From: Candidatus Brocadiia bacterium
GTDB taxonomy: Bacteria > Planctomycetota > PUPC01 > DSUN01
Length of the DNA: 6,798 bases
Assembly: GCA_016782825.1 (NCBI GenBank)
Contig: JADHXT010000195.1
Coordinates: 1 to 6,798, forward strand
Reading direction: 5' to 3'
Of this stretch, positions 1 to 6,336 are shown in pieces (the first letter of the stretch is position 1; every line of letters begins with the position of its first letter). The position numbers were made by a program, and so were the translations under genes. Below the pieces are notes generated by a model that was not told the origin of the DNA, did not search any database, and saw only the letters and a program-made list of their open reading frames with translations.

Positions 1-423
1 GGCGTTCTTTCCCTTCCCCACGTCCATCACCACCACGGCGTTGTTGCCGCCGAAGCCGCCGAAGGCGATGGCGGGCATCTCCTCGATGTGCTCGATGGCG
101 TCCACGAGCTTCTGGGCGGGCCTCTCGTTGCCGTCGTCGTCCTTCTCGGTGGCGTAGAGGACGGGCGTGGTCTGGCCGATGGCGAGGCCGGGGTTGGGGG
201 CGGCGCAGCCTTTGAGCAGGGTGAGGGCCTTGAGGCGCAGGGTGATGCCGGTCTTGTCCTTGCCGACGATCTCGCCGACGAGGAAGCCCTTGAAGCCTTT
301 GAGCGCCGCCTGCACTTGCTCGGGGGTGGGCGCGGCCTTCTTCTCGTCGGCGGCTTGGGCGTGGGGACACTGAAGCAGAATGGCGAGGGCCAGCACGCCG
401 GCCGTGAGGGCTGTTCGTCGCAT
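1..423 (-). CDS. Secreted protein of unknown function (C-terminus beyond left edge)
   Basis: The reading frame opens with ATG at 423-421 and stays open to base 1, giving 141 residues with no stop, so the C-terminus is missing. Residues 1-24 look like a Sec signal peptide: two Arg after Met, a hydrophobic core at about 8-18, and an AQA cleavage motif at 22-24. After a Lys/Pro-rich linker, residues about 43-95 alternate as beta strands (GFLVGEIVGKD, ITLRLKALTLLKG, TTPVLYATE), suggesting a small beta-rich domain. A charged helix follows at about 103-116, then a Gly/Asn-rich turn (GGFGGNN, 122-128) and a strand (AVVVMDV). A GGAGG Shine-Dalgarno sits 10 nt upstream (434-438) and a promoter-like site lies in the 93-nt gap behind the beta-helix gene. 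I do not recognise the family. That it is coding is well supported by the signal peptide and codon use; the function is unknown. Confidence 0.8.
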   Translation of the reverse strand, partial: MRRTALTAGVLALAILLQCPHAQAADEKKAAPTPEQVQAALKGFKGFLVGEIVGKDKTGITLRLKALTLLKGCAAPNPGLAIGQTTPVLYATEKDDDGNERPAQKLVDAIEHIEEMPAIAFGGFGGNNAVVVMDVGKGKNA

Positions 424-472
424 CGGGCTTGATCCTCCATCGGGCGGTTCAGCGAATGCCTTCCCCGCATCT

Positions 473-501
473 GTGATACCACGCGAAGGCTGGGGAATCA
501 A
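473..501 (-). promoter_or_regulatory. Sigma70-like promoter for the secreted unknown protein
   Basis: On the minus strand TTGATT (501-496) is followed by a 17-nt spacer and TATCAC (478-473). It lies between the stop of the beta-helix gene (517) and the ATG at 423, and would give a leader of about 40 nt. Both hexamers match the housekeeping consensus at most key positions. The call rests on pattern, spacing and position only, but similar arrangements precede three other genes here. Confidence 0.5.
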
Positions 502-516
502 GCCGCCGAGCGGCGC

Positions 517-2634
517 TCACTTGCCTTCGGGACCCACCGCGCCGCGCGGGCCGGCGGTACTCACGTCGATGGGCTTGAAGCCGAGGGCGAAGGCGGGGGA
601 TTCGGGCCTGAGCCGGAAGTCGCGCTTCGCGGCATCGACGAACAGCGGGTCGGCGTAGGCCGAGTGGCGGTCCTTGCCCGTCTTCTGCCACGAGGCCCAG
701 GCGAGGTTGTTGAACTTCACCTGCTCGAGCTTGAGCGTGGGGTTATAGTAGAGATTCCAGTCGGCGTCGAAGGTGTGGGTGGCCTTCGACCCCTTGTCGC
801 CGCTCGACGGGCGGAAGTAGAAGGAGTGGGCCTTGTCGCGCCAGTTGCCGTCCAGGAGCTTGCCGCCGGTCCAGTAGACGATGTTGTGCTCGAAGAAGCA
901 GCTCTTGTGGGGCTCGGCGCGGCTGCGGCTGAGCTGCTGGAGTCGGCCGAAGGCGAAGATGTTGTTGCGGACCGTCACTTCCTTGGCGTAGTGGATGTTG
1001 TAGCCGGCGAACTTGGTGTTGTAGACCACGTTGTTCTCGATGAGCAGATGGCTGGAGCCTTCGTCGTTGTAGATGCCCCATCCGCCGTAGTGGTTGGCGT
1101 CCACGTCGTGGATGAGGTTGTTGCGGATGACGGTGCCGGGCGACACGCCGAGGGTGTAGATAGCCCCCATGTCGCTCAGCAGGCCCTGGCCGATGTGGTG
1201 GATGTGGTTGTGCTCGATACGGTTGTCGCGGCTGATGCTGCGCTGATAGCCCCAATGCCATCCGATGGAGATGCCGGTGTAGTAGCCGTGGTGGATGTCG
1301 TTGTGCGCCACGGTGTTGCCTTCGGTGTGCATGAGCAGGATCCCGACGGCGGAGGGGTATTCGTCGCCGTAGTGGTCGATGTGGTTGTCGGCGATGATGT
1401 TGTGGCCCGTGCGGAGCAGGGGATGGCTGCTCTCGCCGCCGCCGTTCACGCGGAAGCCGCCGGCGCCGGCGTGGGCGATGTGGTTGTGCACGAAGCGGTT
1501 GGCGGTGCAGCCCTCGAGCAGCTCGAAGGCGGAGGTGCCCAGGTGGCTCACGCGGCAGTGCTCGAAGGCGCAGTGGCGCGCGCCCTTGAGGATGATGGCC
1601 GCGGGCACGCTGGCCGAGCCCTGGTTGTCGTTGGAGTTGCCGGGCGGCAGATGCCAGTTGGTGTAGGCGAAGGACAGGTTGCGGAAGGTGATGTGCTCCA
1701 CGGGCTTCTGGTGGACGGGGTCGCCCTCGATGCGGATGTGTGCCTCGGCGACGGGTGCCACCACCTCGGCCTTGGCCATGTCCTCGCCGGGCAGGGGGAT
1801 GTAGTAGAGGCGGCCGGTCTTGCGGTTCAGGTACCACTCGCCGGGCTGGTCGAGCGCCTCGAACACGTTTTCCACGATGTAGCGGGCGCCGACGGTGGTG
1901 AAGTCGTCGGTGAACACCTTGCCGGCCTTGTGCTTGAAGGTCACGATGTTCTTCTGTGTGTCGATGCTCTTGATGGGCAGGTGGCTGTCGGTCCAGAAGT
2001 GGTAGACGATGACCTCCACGTCGTCCAGATTTGTCCACGCGGGGTCGATGTCGCCGGGCTTGAACTCGAAGCTCTGGCAGTCGGTGTGGTAGTTGACGGT
2101 CTTGCAGGTGCCTTCGGGGAAGCCGGCCACGCGCAGGAAGCCTTCCTTGGGCGTGCGGGCGCGGCGGCGTTTCTCGCCGTTGACGAAGAGCTGGCGGAAG
2201 CGCCACTGTCCCGCCTTCACCTCGGGCACGTCGGCCACCCAGGCGCCCTTGCGCTCGGCGTCGGGCTTCCAGCCGGTGATGCGGCGCCCGCCGTGGAGCA
2301 CGGGGCGCTCGCCGGCGTAGGCGGCGTAGACGATGGGGGCGGCGGCGGTGCCGGAGTCCTCGGGGCCGAAGACCACGGGCTCGGTGATAGGGTAGTCGCC
2401 GCCACGGCGGCGCACCGTCACCGGCCGCTTGAGCGGGCCGCCGGCCTTGAGCTTGCGGACCGCGTCGCGGGCGCGGGCGAGGGTGGCGAAGGGGCGGTCG
2501 GGCGTCTTGCCTGCCGCGCGGTCGCTGCCGTTGGGTGCGACGAAGAACTCGTGGGGCTTCACGGTGGCGGCCCTGGCGGCGCCCGCGAGCAGCGCCAGGC
2601 CGAAGACGACGGTGGCAGTGGTGAGATTCAGCAT
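517..2634 (-). CDS. Secreted right-handed parallel beta-helix protein, GH141-like glycoside hydrolase
   Basis: The product has 705 residues. Residues 1-22 form a Sec signal (hydrophobic core 7-20, ARA before the cleavage site), so it is probably periplasmic or extracellular. The N-terminal part (about 29-120) carries the FVAPNGSD...PFATLARARDAVR pattern, then VFGPEDSGT and PVLHGGRRITGW, an entry typical of large beta-helix carbohydrate enzymes. A beta-sandwich-like insert (about 130-300) contains the EWYLNRKTGRLYY strand. From about 313 to 600 there are repeated coils with the N-x-I-x-H/N-N ladder (HNHIAH, DNHIDH, HNDIHH, HNHIHH, RNNLIHD, ENNVVYN, RNNIFAF). The DMGAIY and GIYNDEGSS segments resemble the GH141 active-site region; D488 and D524 are candidate catalytic acids. 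Known GH141 members include an alpha-L-fucosidase acting on rhamnogalacturonan II and a xylanase; the substrate here cannot be told. A GGAG-type site sits 14 nt upstream of the ATG, rather far. The gene begins 43 nt after the methyltransferase, so co-transcription is likely. Confidence 0.9.
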   Translation of the reverse strand: MLNLTTATVVFGLALLAGAARAATVKPHEFFVAPNGSDRAAGKTPDRPFATLARARDAVRKLKAGGPLKRPVTVRRRGGDYPITEPVVFGPEDSGTAAAPIVYAAYAGERPVLHGGRRITGWKPDAERKGAWVADVPEVKAGQWRFRQLFVNGEKRRRARTPKEGFLRVAGFPEGTCKTVNYHTDCQSFEFKPGDIDPAWTNLDDVEVIVYHFWTDSHLPIKSIDTQKNIVTFKHKAGKVFTDDFTTVGARYIVENVFEALDQPGEWYLNRKTGRLYYIPLPGEDMAKAEVVAPVAEAHIRIEGDPVHQKPVEHITFRNLSFAYTNWHLPPGNSNDNQGSASVPAAIILKGARHCAFEHCRVSHLGTSAFELLEGCTANRFVHNHIAHAGAGGFRVNGGGESSHPLLRTGHNIIADNHIDHYGDEYPSAVGILLMHTEGNTVAHNDIHHGYYTGISIGWHWGYQRSISRDNRIEHNHIHHIGQGLLSDMGAIYTLGVSPGTVIRNNLIHDVDANHYGGWGIYNDEGSSHLLIENNVVYNTKFAGYNIHYAKEVTVRNNIFAFGRLQQLSRSRAEPHKSCFFEHNIVYWTGGKLLDGNWRDKAHSFYFRPSSGDKGSKATHTFDADWNLYYNPTLKLEQVKFNNLAWASWQKTGKDRHSAYADPLFVDAAKRDFRLRPESPAFALGFKPIDVSTAGPRGAVGPEGK

Positions 2635-2677
2635 GGTGGGTCTGTCGGCTCCTGTGTCTGTGGGGCACCGCCGCGCC

Positions 2678-3379
2678 CTACTTGGCGGGTGGGATGCCGC
2701 GCTTCTTCACGGTCAGGCTCATGCCGGCGCTGGTGGTGGTGAGGAAGATCGTCTCCAGGTCGGGACGGGTGGTGATGGCTTTAAGGTAGTCCCGCATGCT
2801 GTCGCTGAGGGAGGTGGTGTTGTGGGCGAGGATGAGGCCGCCGGGGCGCACCTTGGGGAGTAGCTTGTTGAGGTAGTCGAGGTAGCCGGCCTTGTCGGCA
2901 TCGAGGAACACGATGTCGATGGGGCCTTCGAGCTTGGCCACGGTCTTGTGGGCGTCGCCCATGACGAGCGTCACCAGGTGCTCGACGCCGGCGCGCTTGA
3001 AGTTCTGGCGGGCGAGGGCGGCGCGGCCTTCGTCGATGTCGTGTGTCGTGAGCTTGCCGCCAGTGGTGAGCAGACCCAGGCAGATCCAGATGCCCGAGTA
3101 GCCGTTCGACGTGCCGATTTCCACCACGTGCTTGGCGTCGGTGGCCTCGACGATGGCGCGGAGGAAGCGGCCGTCGTCGGGCGGCACGTTCATCATCCCG
3201 CGGCGCTGGCTCCGGTACAGGTCGTCGAGCACGGCCAGGATCTTCTTCTCGGTGGCGCACTGGGCCGTGGGCGGGTGAACTGTTGGCGCGCGGCGCCGGC
3301 CGCCGGCGACCGCCGTGCCCAGGGCTGCCGCCAGGACGCAAGCCGACAGGATGCCGCACCGTGCGATTCGACCGCGCAT
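2678..3379 (-). CDS. Class I SAM-dependent O-methyltransferase with an N-terminal signal peptide
   Basis: The product has 233 residues and resembles the Methyltransf_3/24 (catechol O-methyltransferase-like) families. The SAM-binding motif I is VEIGTSNGYSG at 86-96. An acidic strand-2 end (HDID, 113-116), GDA (141-143) and FLDADK (158-163) follow in the expected order, then the GGLILAHNT strand (180-188). In the metal-dependent family the last segment normally reads DN; here it is H186-N187, so metal binding may differ, while D160 is kept. Residues 1-26 look like a Sec signal (Arg-rich start, hydrophobic core 9-22, AVA before cleavage at about 25), which is odd for an enzyme using cytoplasmic SAM. 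The start is supported by AAGGAG 6 nt upstream and a promoter-like site behind it. It probably heads a two-gene unit with the beta-helix gene. The acceptor substrate is unknown. Confidence 0.88.
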   Translation of the reverse strand: MRGRIARCGILSACVLAAALGTAVAGGRRRAPTVHPPTAQCATEKKILAVLDDLYRSQRRGMMNVPPDDGRFLRAIVEATDAKHVVEIGTSNGYSGIWICLGLLTTGGKLTTHDIDEGRAALARQNFKRAGVEHLVTLVMGDAHKTVAKLEGPIDIVFLDADKAGYLDYLNKLLPKVRPGGLILAHNTTSLSDSMRDYLKAITTRPDLETIFLTTTSAGMSLTVKKRGIPPAK

Positions 3380-3385
3380 CGTGTT

Positions 3386-3391
3386 CTCCTT
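3386..3391 (-). promoter_or_regulatory. Shine-Dalgarno fixing the methyltransferase start
   Basis: The minus strand reads AAGGAG with a 6-nt spacer to the ATG at 3379. This strong site supports the start that includes the signal peptide, rather than a shorter cytoplasmic form starting at one of the downstream Met codons (M62 or M63). Confidence 0.75.
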
Positions 3392-3428
3392 CCGGGGTGG
3401 GGATTCGGCGGGCGCTTGTGGTGTGACC

Positions 3429-3458
3429 AGCGTAGCGCAGAAGGCTCGCGCGGTTCAA
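3429..3458 (-). promoter_or_regulatory. Sigma70-like promoter for the methyltransferase/beta-helix unit
   Basis: TTGAAC (3458-3453), an 18-nt spacer and TACGCT (3434-3429) precede the methyltransferase ATG, giving a leader of about 40 nt. The -10 hexamer is identical to the one proposed upstream of the 382-aa gene. There is no experimental support; the call rests on match, spacing and position. Confidence 0.5.
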
Positions 3459-3490
3459 GCCGCGCAGCATGCGGCATCGCTTCTTGACAA

Positions 3491-3506
3491 CCGGCCCCGT
3501 GGCCGG
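3491..3506 (-). terminator. GC hairpin downstream of the beta-propeller gene (weak terminator candidate)
   Basis: A perfect 6-bp inverted repeat CCGGCC / GGCCGG with a 4-nt loop lies about 90 nt past the propeller stop and before the methyltransferase promoter. On the minus strand it is followed by TTGTCAAG rather than a run of T, so intrinsic termination would be weak. Chance is possible in such GC-rich DNA. Confidence 0.3.
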
Positions 3507-3592
3507 CACGATGTCTCCTGTCATCCCATCCTGAGAGGAGAACCGCATGCCCGACCGCCGACCGCCTGGCCGCCGGCGGCTGCCGCTCCCCT

Positions 3593-4840
3593 TCACCTCC
3601 TCGGGGTCGCACGGATGTCGTAGGCATACAGCGTGTCGGCGTGGCGGATGTAGAGGCGGCCACCGCAGATGACGGGATGGGAGAGAAAGGGGCTGCGGTT
3701 GCGCCGCGGCACCTGGAACTGGCTGACCACGTTGCTGCGTTCCGCGCTGGCGCGGATGAGCGTGGCGCGTCCCTGGCGGTCCACGGCATAGATCATCCCC
3801 TGGGCGCCGGTGAGCGAGAGCGGGCCGAATCGCGGGTCGCTCCACGCCGTCTTGCCCGTGGCAAAGTCCACACACACCAGCCCCTTGCGGAACAGGCGGC
3901 AGCCGCTGCCATACACGTGGCCGCCCACGAGCAGCACGCCGCCGTGGCAGTTGTCGAGGTCTTTGTTCAGCCACAGCTCGGCGACGCTCGTGCCGTCGGC
4001 GCTGAGCTTCAGCAGGCGGCCGCCGGTGCCGTGCCCGCTCGAGGCGTAGAGCAGGCCCCGGTGGTAGAGCGGGTGGGTGACGTTCTGATCGTGTTTCGTC
4101 GTGTGGGGGTGGCTCCAGAGAAGCTTGCCTGTCTTCGGGTCGAGGGCGACGATGGACTTCTGGAGGATGGTGACGAGCAGCCGCCGGCCGTTGTGGTCGA
4201 TGAGGATGGGCGAGCAGTAGGCGGCGCCGTCGGCGATCTCGGTGTTGACCCACACCGGCTTGCCGGTGGCTTTGTCGAGCGCCACCACGCGGCCCTTCGT
4301 GCCGCCGGGCGCGGCGTAGAGCACGGGGCCATCCACCAGGATGTTCTCGGCGAAGGCCCACATGCTGGTCTTCGCGTTGTAGGCGCCCTTGAGGTCGAGC
4401 GCCCACCGCTCTTTGCCCGTGGCGGCATCGAGCGCGGCCAGGCGTGCGTGGGGATTCATGTGGTAGAGCACGCCATCGTCCCACGTGGGCGTGGTGCGGG
4501 CGCCGGGATAGGGGCCGCGCCAGGCCTTGCCGTTGGGCGTCTTCCACAGCAGCTTGCCGTCGAGATCGAGCGCCAGCACAAACTCCTCGGAGCCGAAGTC
4601 GCCGCCGATGTAGATCCGCCCGTCGGCGACGGAGATGCCGGCGAAGCCCCGGCCGCATTCGGCGAAGGCCCACGCGAGCTTCGGCCCGCCCTCCGGCCAC
4701 TGCTCGAGGAGGCCGGTCTCGGTGCTCTGGTTGTCGCGGCGCGGGCCGTGGAGCTGCGGCCACGGCGCGGTGCCGGCGAAGGCAGCCGTGGCGAAGGCGA
4801 GCAGGGCGAGGGCGCTTGGGCCGAGGGAGGTCGTCTTCAT
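3593..4840 (-). CDS. Secreted PQQ-binding-like beta-propeller repeat protein
   Basis: The product has 415 residues. A Sec signal occupies residues 1-22 (hydrophobic core 9-21, AFA before cleavage), followed by WPQLHGPRRDNQS, the usual opening of planctomycete PQQ-like propellers. Blades of the A-L-D-x-x-T-G-K-x-x-W type recur: LDLDGKLLWK (91-100), LDAATGKERWALD (137-149), LDKATGKPVW (188-197), LDPKTGKLLW (233-242) and VDFATGKTAW (324-333). The end (HPVICGGRLYIRHADTLYAYD, split at 388-408) is the typical closing strand. The frame stays open far upstream through the neighbouring gene, so the ATG at 4840 was chosen for the signal peptide and a GGAG 11 nt before it. Such proteins are often scaffolds or BamB-like folds without PQQ; no dehydrogenase domain or haem motif is visible, so an enzyme activity is not supported. 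A promoter-like site precedes it and it has its own 95-nt upstream gap. Confidence 0.9.
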   Translation of the reverse strand: MKTTSLGPSALALLAFATAAFAGTAPWPQLHGPRRDNQSTETGLLEQWPEGGPKLAWAFAECGRGFAGISVADGRIYIGGDFGSEEFVLALDLDGKLLWKTPNGKAWRGPYPGARTTPTWDDGVLYHMNPHARLAALDAATGKERWALDLKGAYNAKTSMWAFAENILVDGPVLYAAPGGTKGRVVALDKATGKPVWVNTEIADGAAYCSPILIDHNGRRLLVTILQKSIVALDPKTGKLLWSHPHTTKHDQNVTHPLYHRGLLYASSGHGTGGRLLKLSADGTSVAELWLNKDLDNCHGGVLLVGGHVYGSGCRLFRKGLVCVDFATGKTAWSDPRFGPLSLTGAQGMIYAVDRQGRATLIRASAERSNVVSQFQVPRRNRSPFLSHPVICGGRLYIRHADTLYAYDIRATPRR

Positions 4841-4883
4841 TGGCGTCGTGTCTCCGGGGGCAGCAGTGTGGCGGCCTGCCACA

Positions 4884-4912
4884 GGGGTAGCGCGCACCGA
4901 GTGCTGTGTCAA
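4884..4912 (-). promoter_or_regulatory. Promoter-like site for the beta-propeller gene
   Basis: A perfect -35 hexamer TTGACA (4912-4907) is followed after 17 nt by TACCCC (4889-4884), a poor -10 match. It lies in the 95-nt gap before the propeller ATG and would give a leader of about 40 nt. The position and the resemblance to the other three sites favour it; the weak -10 argues for caution. Confidence 0.4.
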
Positions 4913-4929
4913 GGCGCGGTGTGGGGTCG

Positions 4930-4947
4930 CTGGCCTCACTTGGCCAG
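4930..4947 (-). repeat. Inverted repeat spanning the stop codon of the 382-aa gene
   Basis: CTGGCC and GGCCAG are separated by 6 nt that contain the TGA stop (4938-4936), forming a perfect 6-bp stem. No T-run follows on the minus strand, so a terminator role is doubtful. It encodes the last residues LAK and may be incidental. Confidence 0.3.
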
Positions 4948-6084
4948 AGCGCGTTCGATGTGGTTGGCGGCGCGGGCGTCGAGGTCGCGGGCCTGGTGGA
5001 CGATGGGGACGATCTGCCGGCGGACGTCGGGGTCGGCGAGCTTGCGGGTCTTGGCCTCGTCGCGGCCGAGTCCGCCCACGCAGCCCCACACCTTCCACAT
5101 CAGGTCGTGTTCGGCGGCGAAGCACGACGCGGCGGCGTAGAGCTCGGGGGCCTTGAGGCCGCCGTCCATGGCCGCGTGGGACAGGAAGATGGAGGCGTAC
5201 CAGCGTCCCTCGGCCACGGCGCTCACTGCGTCGTCGTGGGCCATGAAGCGTTCGTCCAGGACGGCGAGGTCGTCGGTGGCGAAGTCGTCGTCGCGGAGCA
5301 GATGGTCGGCCCACGCGTCGTAGGCGGCGAGGCCGTTGTGGCGGTCGCCGCAGCGGGCGGGCGTGCGGATCACGTCGAGCGCCCACGCGAGCGCCTCGCG
5401 GTAGGCCTGCTTGAGGTCGGGCGGCTCGCCCTTGTCGCCAATGAGCACAAGGCTCGACAGGTCGTCGAGCCAGTCGCGCTTGCGGAACATGCCGTTCGGC
5501 TCGAACTCCACCCCGGCGTTGCACTCGGCGAAGCCCTGGAAGAAGCTCCAGCCGATGAGCACGTCGCCGCCTTCGTCGTAACCCGCGATGATGCACTCCT
5601 CCGGCGGGCCGACCACGCCATGGGCGATGACGGGGCGGCCCTGGCCGATGCTCTCGACGATCTTCCCGCGGAGCAACTCCTCGTTGTCGCGGCCCTGCTT
5701 GCGGAGTTCGGCGCGGCACACGATCTCGCACTCGTAGCCGACCGAGGCGAAGCCGCGGCGGAACACCTCGCTCGGGTCGTCGCTCACGAGCCAGCTCGCG
5801 CAGTTGTCGGGATGCCAGCCGGGCTTCCAGCTCAGGCGGAAGGCGGCCCCCGTGGTGCCCATCAGGTAGGCGTAGGCGCAGCCTTGCTGCCACTGGGCGC
5901 TGCTCTGGCCGATCTTGCGGCACCCGATGCCGTCGCCCAGATACTCCAGGCACGCGCGCAGGCACGAGGGCAGCGGCACGTCCTCGGGACATCGCATCTT
6001 GCTGTCGTCGTGCTTCATCTGGTCGAAGTAGAAGCCCACGCGCGGCACGCCGTCGAGCACCACGCGGGCGGGTTGGCCTGTCAT
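4936..6084 (-). CDS. Cysteine-rich protein of unknown function, possible papain-like (BtrH/C39-type) fold
   Basis: The product has 382 residues with no signal peptide or membrane segment, so it is probably cytoplasmic. Two parts can be seen. The N-terminal part (about 1-215) holds PSCLRACLEYLG (39-50), a Cys at the start of a helix as in papain-like folds, then CAYAYLMGTTGAAFRLSW (69-86), and later RPVIAHGVV (150-158) with ECIIAGYDEGGDVLIGWS (163-180), a strand pair with the G-Y-D turn seen in C39-like and BtrH-type proteins. C41 could be a nucleophile and H155 or D170 partners, but the usual His directly before the GYD strand is Glu here, so activity is uncertain. The C-terminal part (about 222-382) is mainly helical and carries GLAAYDAWADHLL (251-263). 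Thirteen cysteines occur, many for a protein of this size. The start is supported by AAGGAG 6 nt upstream. The fold assignment is tentative; I cannot name a function. Confidence 0.85.
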   Translation of the reverse strand: MTGQPARVVLDGVPRVGFYFDQMKHDDSKMRCPEDVPLPSCLRACLEYLGDGIGCRKIGQSSAQWQQGCAYAYLMGTTGAAFRLSWKPGWHPDNCASWLVSDDPSEVFRRGFASVGYECEIVCRAELRKQGRDNEELLRGKIVESIGQGRPVIAHGVVGPPEECIIAGYDEGGDVLIGWSFFQGFAECNAGVEFEPNGMFRKRDWLDDLSSLVLIGDKGEPPDLKQAYREALAWALDVIRTPARCGDRHNGLAAYDAWADHLLRDDDFATDDLAVLDERFMAHDDAVSAVAEGRWYASIFLSHAAMDGGLKAPELYAAASCFAAEHDLMWKVWGCVGGLGRDEAKTRKLADPDVRRQIVPIVHQARDLDARAANHIERALAK

Positions 6085-6090
6085 CGGGCG

Positions 6091-6096
6091 CTCCTT
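6091..6096 (-). promoter_or_regulatory. Shine-Dalgarno fixing the start of the 382-aa protein
   Basis: AAGGAG with a 6-nt spacer to the ATG at 6084 supports this start over the internal Met codons at residues 23 and 30. It is part of the 11-nt near-palindrome CTCCTAAGGAG, probably incidental. Confidence 0.75.
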
Positions 6097-6168
6097 AGGA
6101 GTCGGGGAGACACCGTACTCAACTTCCCCTGCGCCCTCGCGGGGCGTGGTGTGCTGTGTGTAGAGGGC

Positions 6169-6197
6169 AGCGTATCACTGCGGCGTGGGGGAGTCAA
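6169..6197 (-). promoter_or_regulatory. Sigma70-like promoter for the 382-aa gene
   Basis: TTGACT (6197-6192), an exact 17-nt spacer and TACGCT (6174-6169) lie upstream of the 382-aa gene and predict a leader of about 80 nt. The -35 matches the consensus at five of six positions; the -10 keeps TA and the final T and is the same hexamer as at the methyltransferase promoter. Confidence 0.55.
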
Positions 6198-6309
6198 GAG
6201 CTTGCGGGGCAAGACGAGGCTGGTTGGGCATCGGCTAGGTCGGCGGGCGGGGCGGACATGGAGGGAGCTGTCGCCGGCGGGTGGACGGGACGGCTCCTGT
6301 TAACCCGGT

Positions 6310-6328
6310 GGCCCGGAGCGTCCGGGCC
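6310..6328. repeat. Perfect GC hairpin in the intergenic region
   Basis: GGCCCGGA and TCCGGGCC form a perfect 8-bp inverted repeat around a 3-nt centre (GCG). It lies about 50 nt past the stop of the right-hand gene and could stop or stabilise its transcript, but no T-run follows on either strand (GAAAGAAG on plus, ACCGGGTTAAC on minus). It could also be an operator or a structural remnant next to the tRNA-like fragment. Confidence 0.5.
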
Positions 6329-6336
6329 GAAAGAAG

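Noticed and set aside
1100..1500. Repeated GTGGTTGTG/GATGTGGTTGT-like words
   Set aside because: They encode the N-H-I-H/N-N ladder of successive beta-helix coils, so they are protein repeats, not a CRISPR array or a DNA repeat element.
664..2742. A 692-codon plus-strand frame opposite the beta-helix gene
   Set aside because: Its translation is a Val/Ala/Gly/Asp-rich low-complexity string (VVVDVVV-like) with no domain; it mirrors the codon bias of the real minus-strand gene, which has a signal peptide and clear motifs.
3566..3582. GCCGCCGGCGGC palindrome near the propeller stop
   Set aside because: Short GC palindromes like this are expected by chance in DNA of this composition, and nothing adjoining supports a terminator.
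3537..3670. Plus-strand GAGGAG followed by ATG at 3547
   Set aside because: The spacing is good, but the frame ends after about 40 Arg/Pro/Gly-rich codons and overlaps the propeller gene; the purine run is likely chance.
4841..5992. Upstream in-frame extension of the beta-propeller gene to 799 codons
   Set aside because: The added part is Arg/Pro-rich, overlaps the 382-aa gene in another frame, and would bury the signal peptide inside the protein.
4906..6303. A 465-codon plus-strand frame opposite the 382-aa gene
   Set aside because: Low-complexity Val/Ala/Gly/Glu composition, no start signal; a shadow of the minus-strand gene.
6290..6330. GTTAAC-containing segment as an anticodon arm of a displaced tRNA-Asn
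   Set aside because: The flanking bases (GGCTC and CCCGG) do not pair, and it lies on the wrong side of the CCA end for the fragment at 6337-6360.
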